Notes under the pieces: generated by a model
Told to the model about the DNA's origin: nothing
What the model saw: the letters and a program-made list of their open reading frames with translations, nothing else
Database searches by the model: none
Part shown: positions 16,129 to 25,700 of the stretch, piece by piece
Layout of the letters: the number at the start of each line of letters is the position of its first letter
Position numbering within the stretch: the stretch's first letter is position 1
From: Rhodobacter aestuarii
GTDB taxonomy: Bacteria > Pseudomonadota > Alphaproteobacteria > Rhodobacterales > Rhodobacteraceae
DNA length: 64,000 bases
Direction of reading: 5' to 3'
NCBI RefSeq assembly: GCF_900156655.1
Contig: NZ_FTOG01000002.1
Span: 124,001-188,000, forward strand
Program-made: the position numbers and the translations under genes

Positions 16129-16767
16129 ATGACGTCCGCCTCCGCGATCACCACGATTTCTGTCTTTTCCGCCCTTGGAATGCTGTCACTCGTCGGAACA
16201 ACGGTGGCGATATTCAAGATCATCCAGTTCAATCGGCTGGGCGTTGGCAAATTGAAAAAGGCCGAAGCGATCCTTGATGCTTGGCTTGGAGGCCGCCCTG
16301 ATGAGGCGATGCGCGCCGCATCCAAACGCGACTGCGTGCTGGGCCGGGTGCTGCAAGGCACGTTAACGGCACTGCGCGCGCGCCCGAATGACTCTGCCTA
16401 TGCCGAAGAATTGGGCCGCCAATCCGCGCTCATTGAACTCACCGCGATGTCCTCGCGGATGCGGGTCTTGGAAACGGTCATTCAAGCCGGGCCGATGCTC
16501 GGGCTTTTGGGGACCGTGGTCGGTATGATCCAAGCTTTTGCAACGCTTGCCGATGCGGGTGGTGCCGCCGATCCCGCGCAATTGGCTTCGGGCATTTGGA
16601 CCTCGCTCACCACCACCGCGACCGGGCTTGCGATTGCGCTGACGGCCTATTTCATCGCCAACTGGTTGGAGGCCCGGATCGAGCGGGAACGGCTGACGAT
16701 TGAAACCCTGATCTCTGCGGCGATCCATGGCCGGATCGAGGCGAAATCCGCCAAGGGTGGGCGCTGA
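16129..16767 (+). CDS. ExbB/TolQ/MotA-family proton channel protein in the T6SS locus
   Basis: The product is 212 residues from the ATG at 16129. It has the ExbB/TolQ layout: an N-terminal membrane helix (about 7-30, SVFSALGMLSLVGTTVAIF), a cytoplasmic region, and two C-terminal helices, GPMLGLLGTVVGMIQAF and TTATGLAIALTAYFIA. The GLLGTVVGM and TATGLAIAL segments are the family's conserved pore helices. Such proteins use the proton gradient with ExbD/TolR partners to energise an outer-envelope process. Two ExbD-like genes and a TonB-like gene follow in the same operon, so this looks like a complete energy-transducing set. Confidence 0.9.
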   Translation: MTSASAITTISVFSALGMLSLVGTTVAIFKIIQFNRLGVGKLKKAEAILDAWLGGRPDEAMRAASKRDCVLGRVLQGTLTALRARPNDSAYAEELGRQSALIELTAMSSRMRVLETVIQAGPMLGLLGTVVGMIQAFATLADAGGAADPAQLASGIWTSLTTTATGLAIALTAYFIANWLEARIERERLTIETLISAAIHGRIEAKSAKGGR

Positions 16768-16780
16768 GGGAGGCACGGCG

Positions 16781-17236
16781 ATGCTCGACACCCTCGGCAG
16801 CACTGGCAAACTCCCCGCCTCCGAGCGGCGCCACGGCTTTACGCTGATGCCGCTGGCCGATGCGATGATGCAATTGCTGATCTTCTTCATGCTCTCGTCT
16901 TCGCTATCCACCTATTCGCTGATTGACCTGCGCACCGGCCCGCCCCTGACAAGCGGCAGTGGCACCGCGCCCTCGCTCGCGGCATTGGTGGCCGACACGG
17001 GGCCTGATAGCAGCGCGCTTTGGAGCATTGAGCCGGGGTTCGTGATCGCCAATGGCCAGCGCTTCGGCTTTGACACATTGCCGTTGATGGTCGGCGCATT
17101 GAAACAGCAAGAGGCGCCGAAAGTGCTGCTTATTTTGCGCAAGGGCAGCAGCGTGCAAGACCTTGTCGTGGTGCTTGAGGCGCTCTCGGCAGGGGGCGTT
17201 GCCGATGTGCAGATCGTCACCGGGGAGGCTGGCTGA
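16781..17236 (+). CDS. ExbD/TolR-like protein with conserved membrane Asp
   Basis: The 151-residue protein has a single membrane helix (about 22-42) with D27 in the position of the proton-carrying Asp of ExbD/TolR (MPLADAMMQLLIFFML). The rest is a periplasmic domain with the ExbD-type fold pattern (LLILRKGSSVQDLVVVLEAL). The ATG at 16781 follows a GGGAGG ribosome site; the frame is open upstream but overlaps the exbB-like gene. Its stop shares a base with the next ATG (TGATG). It is expected to form a stator with the ExbB-like protein and the second ExbD-like protein. Confidence 0.88.
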   Translation: MLDTLGSTGKLPASERRHGFTLMPLADAMMQLLIFFMLSSSLSTYSLIDLRTGPPLTSGSGTAPSLAALVADTGPDSSALWSIEPGFVIANGQRFGFDTLPLMVGALKQQEAPKVLLILRKGSSVQDLVVVLEALSAGGVADVQIVTGEAG

Positions 17237-17640
17237 TGCGCCCCTTACCCAAACCGCATGCACGGGTGCGGCTGGATTTCTCCTTCCCTGTCGTCAACAT
17301 CGTGCTCTTGTTGATCTTCTTCTTTCTGGTCACGGGGCGGCTTTTGAACCCGGTCGACCCGGAGATTGAACTCGCGGAAACCTCGGAATTGCCGCTTGAT
17401 GCGCTGCCGTCGCCGCTTTTGGTGATCACGGGATCGGGCGCGTGGCAACTGGATGGCCGCGAGCTTGCCCCCGAATTGTTGGGCGTGGCGATCAGTGAAT
17501 TGCCGCAACCGCCGGTGCTGCATCTTCTGGTCAACCGCCATGCCGATGCCTCGGTTTTGGGGGCGGTTCTGGCACGGCCCGAACTTGAAGGCGTGCGGCT
17601 GCGCCTTGTAACCCTGCGCACCCAGACGGAGGCGCCATGA
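17236..17640 (+). CDS. Second ExbD/TolR-like protein, membrane Asp replaced by Asn
   Basis: The 134-residue protein again has one N-terminal membrane helix and a periplasmic ExbD-like domain. The helix reads [18 protein letters not shown], with N21 where ExbD and TolR have an essential Asp. The protein would therefore not carry protons itself if the family rule holds, and a heteromeric stator with the preceding D27-containing paralogue is the simplest explanation. Translation is coupled on both sides: the ATG overlaps the previous stop by one base, and the stop overlaps the next ATG by four bases. Confidence 0.85.
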   Translation: MRPLPKPHARVRLDFSFPVVNIVLLLIFFFLVTGRLLNPVDPEIELAETSELPLDALPSPLLVITGSGAWQLDGRELAPELLGVAISELPQPPVLHLLVNRHADASVLGAVLARPELEGVRLRLVTLRTQTEAP

Positions 17641-19055
17641 GCGCGCTTCTGTATCGAGAACGCAGCGGATGGTGGGCCTCGGCCTTCTTAGGGGCGACAG
17701 CGCTGCATGGTGGCGCCCTAGCCGCGTATTTTGATGTGATCCCGTGGCAAGGCTGGCTCGCGCCCCCTACCCCGGCGCTGACGGCCGAAATCACCGTCGC
17801 CAGCCTGATCGTGCCCGAAGATCAATTGGCACAGCTTGAAGGCGACGGCACCTCTGCTTCTGACCCCGTGCCTCCCGAAGCGGAGCCGGAACCAGAAGCC
17901 CAGCCTGAGCCACCACCGGAACCGCAGGTAATCCCGGACCCAGCCCCCGAACCGGAACCACCACCACAGGTGACACCAGAGCCAGAACCGGAGGCTCTGC
18001 CCGAACCTGAACCGACCCCGGAGCCCGAAGTGACGGAACCGGAGCCAGAACCGGAGCCGCCTGTGGAGCCCGAACCCGCCCCAGAGCCCACCGCACCACC
18101 GCCCGAAGAAACCGCGAACCCGCTTTTGCCAGAAGAAGATCCAGCAGGTGCAGAGGGCGGCGCTGAGCCGGGGCCCGGCCCCGGAGCCCCGCTGCCGGAA
18201 CCTGAACAGCCAGAGATTGAGCTTCCACCGCTCGAATTGGCGACGGTGGCACCGGATATCCTTCCCGAAAGTGACCCAATCCCAGAACCAGAGCCACCAG
18301 CCCCCGAAGCAGTAGATCCCGCACCTGCCGAGGTTCCGCCTGCCGTGTCGGTTCCGGAACCTGCGGCGCCGGTGCGCCCACGCTTGGGCGAACCGATCGT
18401 GGCCCCGCCGCCGCCCAGCCCCGATGCCGAGGCTCTGCGACGGCTCGTGTCGCGCATCCGCAAACAATTTGGCGATTCTTGCCTGATCGCCCTTCCGCAA
18501 CTTGGCGCGGGGCAAGCGCCGAGCGTGGTGATGCTGTCGGACCGCGACCGTTCAATGGTGGGCTATGCCGATGCGGTTTTGCCCGATCCACAAGACCCAG
18601 AGGCCGACCCGATCTCCAGCCGCGCGGTCTTGGTCGACAATCGCCAATGCCCGGCGGTGAACTTCTTGCGCGCGCGCGGCGAATATCCGGCCTTTGGTCT
18701 TTCGCTCGGCCTTGTCAGCACACAGGTTCTTTCGGGCGGGCGGCTGATTGGCTCGATTGAGGGCGCGCCCAGCGGGACACAAACCGCGCTTTTGTTGGTG
18801 GATGACAATGGCGTGGTGCAAGATCTGCGCCGGTTCTTGCAGTTTTCGGGCGGGAAAATCACCTTTGACGTGCCTGTCACCCGCGATGGCGATGCGCGCG
18901 ATACCAGCCAAATGCTGATCGCGCTCGCCACTCCGAAACGGCTTGATACCGTCACCAACTTGGCCGGGCGCTACGCGGAGGATTTCTTCCCCGCGCTGCA
19001 AAAAGAACTGGGCGAAGGCGCGGCGATTGCCGTGCTCCCCTTCGATCTGCGCTAA
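17637..19055 (+). CDS. TonB-like protein with long Pro/Glu spacer and a C-terminal domain shared with PpkA
   Basis: The 472-residue protein has the TonB plan: a short cytoplasmic tail, one membrane helix (about 14-33), a long rigid spacer of EPEPEP-type repeats (about 75-260), and a globular periplasmic C-terminal domain (about 265-472). The C-terminal domain is not an obvious TonB fold. It lines up with the C-terminal domain of PpkA: an early Cys (GDSCLIAL against EEPCSFAT), then [28 protein letters not shown], a [26 protein letters not shown] strand and [22 protein letters not shown]. The gene closes the exbB-exbD-exbD operon and ends 3 bp before the convergent ppkA stop. Confidence 0.85.
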   Translation: MSALLYRERSGWWASAFLGATALHGGALAAYFDVIPWQGWLAPPTPALTAEITVASLIVPEDQLAQLEGDGTSASDPVPPEAEPEPEAQPEPPPEPQVIPDPAPEPEPPPQVTPEPEPEALPEPEPTPEPEVTEPEPEPEPPVEPEPAPEPTAPPPEETANPLLPEEDPAGAEGGAEPGPGPGAPLPEPEQPEIELPPLELATVAPDILPESDPIPEPEPPAPEAVDPAPAEVPPAVSVPEPAAPVRPRLGEPIVAPPPPSPDAEALRRLVSRIRKQFGDSCLIALPQLGAGQAPSVVMLSDRDRSMVGYADAVLPDPQDPEADPISSRAVLVDNRQCPAVNFLRARGEYPAFGLSLGLVSTQVLSGGRLIGSIEGAPSGTQTALLLVDDNGVVQDLRRFLQFSGGKITFDVPVTRDGDARDTSQMLIALATPKRLDTVTNLAGRYAEDFFPALQKELGEGAAIAVLPFDLR

Positions 19056-19058
19056 GTC

Positions 19059-21143
19059 TTAGGGCGTCAGCGTCAAAAAGGCCGCCTGTGCACCGACCTC
19101 CAGCTTGCGCGTGGTGATCTCTGCCGCCACGGCCGGGATCAAGCTTGCCGCAGGAACGCCCGGCGCTGCGGTGCCCGCCGTCACAAGCGCGCGCGGCGAG
19201 GCCAGCGCCACAATCAATTGCGGTTCGGGCTTGTCACTGTCGGATTTGAGGCCAATCGCCAGCAAAGCCGAACCATCAGGCTGCCGCTCGATCCGGTCTG
19301 TCAGATCGAAAACGGCCCCCGTCCCAGAAACAAGAAACAGCCAAAGCGTGCGGCCTTGCAAATTGGCAATCCGCCCAATCACCGACCCGCCCGAGGGCAC
19401 CACATCGGCATCGAGCGTGACCAAAGGCGCGTCAGCCTTGCGGCCTTGCAGGCCCCGCATCAATTCCAAAACCGGGCATTGCGCTGTGGTCACCTGTTGC
19501 TCAAGCACCGTGGGCGCCGCCCCGAAAGTCCCCGCATAGGCTTGCGAAATCGCAGGCAGTTTGCCCGGCGCATCGGCAAAAACCGCAATCTTTCCACTGT
19601 TGCCACCAGAGGTGATGCGCGTGGCAAAACTGCAAGGTTCTTCGGCGCGATAGGCTGCCAAAAACCCTTCCCGCGTAGCAGCATTGGGCGGGCCAAGCGC
19701 GGGGGCATTGACCTGTTGCGGTCTTTCCGGCGCCGGAGCGGGATCGACGGCAGGCGGCGTAACGCTTTCTGGCGGCGTCGCCTCTGTGGTTTCGACCGGT
19801 TTCGGCTCCGGTTCGGGCGTGGTTTCCTCGGTGATCTGAGGTGGCTTGGGCAGCCCCGGGATCGGCAGTTTGCCCTGCATGTATAGCCAGCCTGCCCCGA
19901 CAGCCCCCGCCAGCGCCAAAAGCCCAAGAACAATCGGCAGCCCGCCGCCTTTTTTGCGCGCAGGCGGCGCTTCGGACACAGGCTCAGTCTTGGGCAAGCC
20001 GGTGAAAGTTCCGCCGCCAGTCGTTGCGCCGGTGACCATTTGCCCGGGCGCCATGGAGGCCGGGGCCATAGATGCAGGCGTCATGGACCCGGGGGGCGGA
20101 TAGCTCGTCGCCGTACCAGGCATTTGGCTTGCGCCCGTCTGCATACCCCCGGTTTGCAATCCCGCAGTCTGCAAAGTGCCCGGCGGCAGGCTGCTGCCCG
20201 CGCCTGTCATCTGCATGGGCGTGGCAATGACCGTGCGATCATCGCCCCCATCCATCGCGCCGCCCCATTGCCCATAGACACCGGGGATCAAACGCGGCTC
20301 GTCCAGCAGCCGCACCACCGCGCCCATATCTGCGGGGCGATTCACCGGATCAGGCTCCAACATATGCGCCAAAAGCGGCGCAAGCCCCGGCGGCACGCCA
20401 TCAAGCGCCGGGATCGCCCGGCGCGCATTCACGGCCTCGACGATCGACGAGCCCATATCAAGCGGCTTGCCGCGCAACGCCGCCGCAATCAGCAGCGCAA
20501 GGCCATAAATATCGGTGCGCGGGCCAACCTCGCCGCCAAAATGGCCCAATTGCTCGGGCGAGACATATTTGAACTTGCCCGCGAATTGGCCATGCAACGT
20601 GCCTTCCGTCATCGTGGCCGACCGCGCGATGCCAAAATCGATCAGCACCGCTTGGTCCACATTCCCCCCGCGCAGCATGATATTGTCGGGCGAAAGATCA
20701 CGGTGCACGATCTCTAGCTTATGCGCACGATCCAGCGCCACCGCGACTCGCCTCATCAGCCGACGCGCCTCGGCCTCGGTCAAAACCTCGCCCAGCTTGA
20801 TCCGGTCAGACAGCGGCACCCCGTCGATGAAATCCATCACCAAGCAGTAGCGATCCACCACCGGCTCATGGAAACTGTCGAGATAACGCGCAATCGCCTC
20901 GTCGGTCAGTTTGAACAGAATGCGGGCTTCGCGCTTAAAAAGGCTCAGCACCTTTTCGTCATGCGAGAGCGATTGCAGCACCGCCTTGATCGCGACGCGG
21001 TTGCCCGTGAAGAGGTGCTCCCCCTCATAAACCTCGCCCATACCGCCCGCGCCAATCAGTCGGTCAATGCGGTAGTTGTTGTTGAGCACTTTCCCGACAA
21101 GGTTGTTTTCGGGCCGTACAGCTTTTTTTTGCTCTTCGCTCAT
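19059..21143 (-). CDS. ppkA: Transmembrane Ser/Thr kinase PpkA of the T6SS threonine phosphorylation pathway
   Basis: The 694-residue protein has an N-terminal Hanks-type kinase domain (about 24-285) with the Gly loop GAGGMGEVYEG, K53 in AIK, the catalytic HRDLSPDN (D149) and DFG at 169-171. A Gly/Met/Pro-rich juxtamembrane segment contains a DDRTVIATP motif (T304) like those in TssL. One membrane helix lies at 402-422, followed by a Pro/Glu spacer and a periplasmic domain (about 490-694) that matches the C-terminus of the TonB-like protein. PpkA activates T6SS assembly by phosphorylating Fha or TssL in studied systems. The gene follows pppA by 7 bp at the end of the tssK operon. Confidence 0.95.
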   Translation of the reverse strand: MSEEQKKAVRPENNLVGKVLNNNYRIDRLIGAGGMGEVYEGEHLFTGNRVAIKAVLQSLSHDEKVLSLFKREARILFKLTDEAIARYLDSFHEPVVDRYCLVMDFIDGVPLSDRIKLGEVLTEAEARRLMRRVAVALDRAHKLEIVHRDLSPDNIMLRGGNVDQAVLIDFGIARSATMTEGTLHGQFAGKFKYVSPEQLGHFGGEVGPRTDIYGLALLIAAALRGKPLDMGSSIVEAVNARRAIPALDGVPPGLAPLLAHMLEPDPVNRPADMGAVVRLLDEPRLIPGVYGQWGGAMDGGDDRTVIATPMQMTGAGSSLPPGTLQTAGLQTGGMQTGASQMPGTATSYPPPGSMTPASMAPASMAPGQMVTGATTGGGTFTGLPKTEPVSEAPPARKKGGGLPIVLGLLALAGAVGAGWLYMQGKLPIPGLPKPPQITEETTPEPEPKPVETTEATPPESVTPPAVDPAPAPERPQQVNAPALGPPNAATREGFLAAYRAEEPCSFATRITSGGNSGKIAVFADAPGKLPAISQAYAGTFGAAPTVLEQQVTTAQCPVLELMRGLQGRKADAPLVTLDADVVPSGGSVIGRIANLQGRTLWLFLVSGTGAVFDLTDRIERQPDGSALLAIGLKSDSDKPEPQLIVALASPRALVTAGTAAPGVPAASLIPAVAAEITTRKLEVGAQAAFLTLTP

Positions 21144-21150
21144 CTTGCCC

Positions 21151-21900
21151 TCAATCCAGAACCGGCGCCGGGTGGCAGCGCACCGCCACAGCCGTCACGT
21201 TGTCATGCGCGCCCCGCTCCAGCGTCAACGCGACAAGTTCATCGCACAAAGCCTGCGCCGATCTCGGGGCCTTGGCCATTTGTTCAATCTCATTGTCTTC
21301 GATATGGCCCGTCAGCCCGTCCGAGCACAGGATGAACAAATCCCCAGCCTCAACGCGCCCGGAACTCCGCTCACATTCTGGCAGGTCTGTCACGCCAATC
21401 GCGCGGGTGATGACATTGCGGCGCGGCCATGTGCGCGCCTCTGCCTCGGTGATCGCGCCTGCGTTCAAAAGCGCCTGCACCTCGGTATGATCTTCGGTCA
21501 GACGAAAGAGGGTGCCGCCGCGCATCAAGTAAACCCGGCTATCGCCCGCCCAGAGGCACGCAAATTCGTCTTCATACAAAAGCAGCGCCACCAGCGTGGC
21601 CCCAACCGTGGCCCCACCCAAGGCTTGCGAACGCGAACGGATCGCCATGGTTGCGCGGCCAAGACGTTCAAACACCCGCGCTTGCAGGTCATCCAATGAG
21701 CCCGGCACACCGATCTGACCAAGCTCTCCGGTGATCGCAAGCGAGGCAAAATCCCCCGCCGCATGACCGCCCATACCATCGGCCACCACCCAAAGCCCCG
21801 CATCAGGGCGGGCAAGGTAGGCATCTTCATTATGGTCGCGGACACGTCCAACGTCGGTGCGTTGACCGGTATCAAACAGGAAAAGGTCAGTCTCGGACAT
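21151..21900 (-). CDS. pppA: PP2C-type protein phosphatase PppA
   Basis: The product is 249 residues from the ATG at 21900, which has a GGAG ribosome site and overlaps the end of tagF. PP2C motifs are all present: VRDHNEDAY, VADGMGGHAAGD, WAGDSRVYLMR, CSDGLTGHI and HDNVTAVAVR, including the metal-binding Asp residues. PppA reverses PpkA phosphorylation and so turns the T6SS off or frees it for another firing site. An earlier in-frame ATG at 21954 would lie inside tagF and is less likely. Confidence 0.96.
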   Translation of the reverse strand: MSETDLFLFDTGQRTDVGRVRDHNEDAYLARPDAGLWVVADGMGGHAAGDFASLAITGELGQIGVPGSLDDLQARVFERLGRATMAIRSRSQALGGATVGATLVALLLYEDEFACLWAGDSRVYLMRGGTLFRLTEDHTEVQALLNAGAITEAEARTWPRRNVITRAIGVTDLPECERSSGRVEAGDLFILCSDGLTGHIEDNEIEQMAKAPRSAQALCDELVALTLERGAHDNVTAVAVRCHPAPVLD

Positions 21901-22702
21901 CGTCGAAGCTCCGGGGTGGCGCCGGGTCGGCGGGGGGGGTGACAGGCTCATCATCCATGATCTCGGGCATGGCGGCTGTGACGGGGGCCGGGTCCGCGGA
22001 AACGGGGCTGTCTTCGGCAGCCGTACCAGCCAAGATCCACGCCAGCCCGACCCCTTCGGGCAGGCCGGGGCCCGCCATCACAGCGGCGGCACGCCCGGGG
22101 GCTGGGTCGGCCCAAATGTAGCTACTATGGCTTGCCGCGCGGCGGTGATCATGTACCGCCAACTCCGCCCAAAGCCGCGCCACGGGCAGCGCAGGATTGA
22201 CCGCCCAAAGAAGCGAAGACACCTCTGCCGCTGAGGGGGAGCCCCCCACGAGCGCCGTGAAGCTGGGGGCCAGCCCGGCCAAATCGGCAGGGCGCGCCGC
22301 CCGTGCCAAATGTGCCGCCTGCACCGCTGCCGCCGCAAAGCCATCGTCCGCCGCAAGCGGTGGCGGATCGGCGGGCGCGGGATGCTGGAGCACCAGAAAC
22401 GGCCAACGCCGCCCGACCTTATCACGCGAGGGCAACGCCCAACCGCGCAGCGCCGCCCCGCCGCTTTCGGCCAGCACCTGCCCCCCAATCCAAAAGCCAA
22501 AGCCCGGGCTTGCGTCCCAGACCGGTTCCCACGCCGCGCCCAGCGTTTTCGCCGCCTCGGGCAGCGCGCGTTCCAGCCAATGATCAAGCGCATGGCGCAG
22601 CGCGGGGGCCACCCCAAGGCCGATGAAATCGCCAAAACCGGGGTGTTTCCCGGCAAAGCCGATCCCTGCAGGTAAGCCGGTCTCGCGCGTCCCCCCTGCC
22701 AT
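21887..22702 (-). CDS. tagF: T6SS regulator TagF (ImpM)
   Basis: The 271-residue protein carries the family's N-terminal signature GFAGKHPGFGDFIGLG and a W-rich middle part (GFGFWIGGQVLAESGG, VGRRWPFLVL). TagF is a post-translational repressor of T6SS assembly; in several species it sequesters Fha or is fused to PppA. Here it is separate but overlaps pppA by 14 bases, so their levels are probably linked. The ATG at 22702 lies 2 bp after the tssM stop. The C-terminal 45 residues are Pro/Asp-rich and look disordered. Confidence 0.93.
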   Translation of the reverse strand: MAGGTRETGLPAGIGFAGKHPGFGDFIGLGVAPALRHALDHWLERALPEAAKTLGAAWEPVWDASPGFGFWIGGQVLAESGGAALRGWALPSRDKVGRRWPFLVLQHPAPADPPPLAADDGFAAAAVQAAHLARAARPADLAGLAPSFTALVGGSPSAAEVSSLLWAVNPALPVARLWAELAVHDHRRAASHSSYIWADPAPGRAAAVMAGPGLPEGVGLAWILAGTAAEDSPVSADPAPVTAAMPEIMDDEPVTPPADPAPPRSFDDVRD

Positions 22703-22704
22703 GC

Positions 22705-25700
22705 TCAATCCAACGAGGCCGGGCACTCGAACTGCTTGAGTTCGGGCATGGTGAAAGGGTTCGTCAGCGCGTTGATCGTGAAGTCATAGGTGATATCGCG
22801 TCCACCCACCACGAAGGTGGCACGGGTCGTATCGCCCCGTTTTTCGCGCGCCACGGCCGCATTCATGAACTGGATGATCGTCCATGAAGACCCGGTGAAG
22901 CCAAGCGAGTTTTGCCCATCAATCTTCGGGCTCAACTGCACCGCCGTAACCTTGCCATTGCCGGGCCAAACGGCGGTTTTCGGCACCTCATGCGGGATCG
23001 TTTCAATCCGGGTGTCGTTGATCATCAAGATCGCACTTTTCACCGTTGCGTGGCTTGAGACATGGGTCACCGCAATCTCGACGGAAGGCGCAGTGCCGCC
23101 ACCCGAGAAATAGGCCTGCCGAATACGCTCAGCGCGTTCAAACTGGCGTAAGGTCGCCAGCGAAAGCCGATCCGCCAGCGGGCTATCTTCGCGCCAGCGC
23201 AGCCCATCGGAGGTGCGCTCCACATGCGGGGCCAGATATTCGGTGAAATACTTGTCCATATCGCCGCCCGGGCCGAAGAACTTTGAGAAGTTCTCGATCG
23301 ACAGGAACCGGTTCGAGTTGGAGAACGGGAAAGAGGCTTTGATCGTATCGCGGCAGAAATAGGTGATCCGGTCGGCCAGTGCGCGGTTCATCGCTTCTAG
23401 ATTCGCATCCGACGCGCCTTTGCGGAAATCACTCTCCGCCTCATTCACCAGATCGGCCATCGGCGTGGGCAATTGCGAATTGTTTTGCGTCAGCGCATTG
23501 AGAAGCTCTGCCTGCACAGCGGCAGTTTGCTGCGGATCTGCCTGCGCAAGCCGCAGGTTGTTCCAGATTGCCCCCAGGTTGCCCAAGATCGCATCAATCG
23601 GCCGTTGCCCGCTTTCCCCCAAAAGCAGCTCATGCCACATCGAGAAATCTTCTTCGATACGCTCAATCGGGGCACGGATCGGGTCTTCGCCACCGCCGCC
23701 CGTCAACCGCGCCTGCCCTTTGCCTTTGCCCATCACCGCATCAAACAAGATCCGCTGCACCCCGCTCGACCGCGCGCGCATCCGCTCGATCATATCGGCC
23801 TGCACGCTATCGACCACAGCGCCCGGCGCCATCATCGCTGGCGTCAGCCCATCTAAGCCCTCAAACTCGCGCGTGAGCCGGGTCTCGGCATCCACCTCCC
23901 GCACCAAAAGCAACAGCGGCGAAGCCGAGGCCGAGGCCGCCGCGCCAAGCGTGCGATAAGCGGGTTCATCCGCCACCAAGGAATTGAGCGCGAGATTGCC
24001 CAAAACCTTATCCCAAGCGGCTTTAAAATCGGACCGATAGCGGTCCATCAATGTGCGATCCAAGCGGCCCAATTGCGCTTCAAAATCGGGGCGCTGCCCC
24101 TCGGCCCCAAGCACCCATTGATCTTTGCGCAGACTATCGGCCACTTCCGCCAATTGCGGGTAGAACCAGCCCCAGAACCCTTCATAGGTGAAGGCGGCAG
24201 GCACGGTCATACTATCCAGATCGGCGCCGTCACGGGTGGTGAAAACGGTCTTCGCGGCAGGGCCGGTACGATCCGCCAAAGACCAATCGCGCAGCCCCGA
24301 GGCCGCTGCCCCATCCATAATCACCGCATAGGCCTGATCGGCCACTGGCAATTGCACAATCGCTTGGCGGGCTTTGCTGACCAATTCACTGTCCAAGTCG
24401 ACGAGCAGATTGCGCCCGGAATCAAGCTTCAGCATCGCCGCAAGATGGCCGCGCAGTCGGTCGCGCAAATCGGTTTGCGATGGGCCGGGGTAAGCTTGCG
24501 TCCATTCCTGCGCAAACCAGCTTTCAATCGTCGCATCATCATTGCGCTCGCCCTGCCCGCCCAAAAGCAAATAGACCTTGAGCGCGCGGTACACCCCGGT
24601 CGCGTCGGCGTTGTCGGTCAGTTCATGCAATTGCTGTTCGACCGAGAGCAACAGTCGCGGGCGAAGCATTCGCTCCAATGCATCCGAATAGGCGCTGTCC
24701 GCCGCGACCGACAGCCGACCCAATTGCCCCAGACCAAGCCCATCCAGCAGCCCGCCTTTACTTTCCACCCCGTAGCCCGTCGGCATGGAGCGAATGTCAT
24801 CCAAAATTGGCACGATGCCATCCAAAGCGGGATCTTCGATCAGATCGCGGCGCAATTCATCGCCCGCGCCGCGCCGATAAGCGTCGGTTTCCGCCTGCGC
24901 CACGGCAATCAGCGCGGCGTTGCGCCAATAGCTGATGCCAAAGCCCGCGATCAGCCCGACCGTCGCCAAAAGAATAGCGGTGATGGCAGAGGCCCGGAGG
25001 ATCCGGTCGCGCCGCACCGCGCCCCGGTCATGGCTGACCCAATCACGTTCTTCAAAGATCACACGGGTCAGCAGATCATGCAGGAAGAAGCTTTTCCCCT
25101 TGCCCGACATGAAGCCCGGCGCAATGCCGCCCACAGCCCCCTCGGCGCGTGCCACCGCCCCCAACACTTGGTCAATCGGCGTGCCTTCTTGCGTGCCTGA
25201 GGTAAAATAGAAGCCGCGTAAAATCGCATTGGTGGCATAGCGCGTCGGCTCAAACACCCGGCGCAGGAAATCGGCCACTGGCTCGCGCAGCATCGCCATT
25301 TGCCCCGGCAGACCAAAGATCGCGATGCGCGCGGTGGCGTCTCCTTCTTCGGTCAGACGATCAATCACCTCATCCGAAAGGCGCGCGACAAGGCGGTCAT
25401 ATTCCTCGGGCACCGCCTCATGGGTCAGCGCCTTGCGCTCGCGGCTTTGGAAGGTGCAGCCCCAAACCGAATTGCGCCGCGCCAAGCTGAAGCTCGAGAA
25501 AAACTCGCGGAACCCGGCGATCAGGTCGCATTTCGTGAAAAGCACATAGACCGGGAAATCGACCTTCAACGCCTCATGAATTTCGGCCAAACGGGCGCGC
25601 ACAATTTCTGCATGGCGGGCGCGGGCCTCTTCATCGGCGTTGAGCATATCCTCAACCGAAAACGCCAAAAGCACGCCATTGATCGGCTGCTCTGGGCGCG

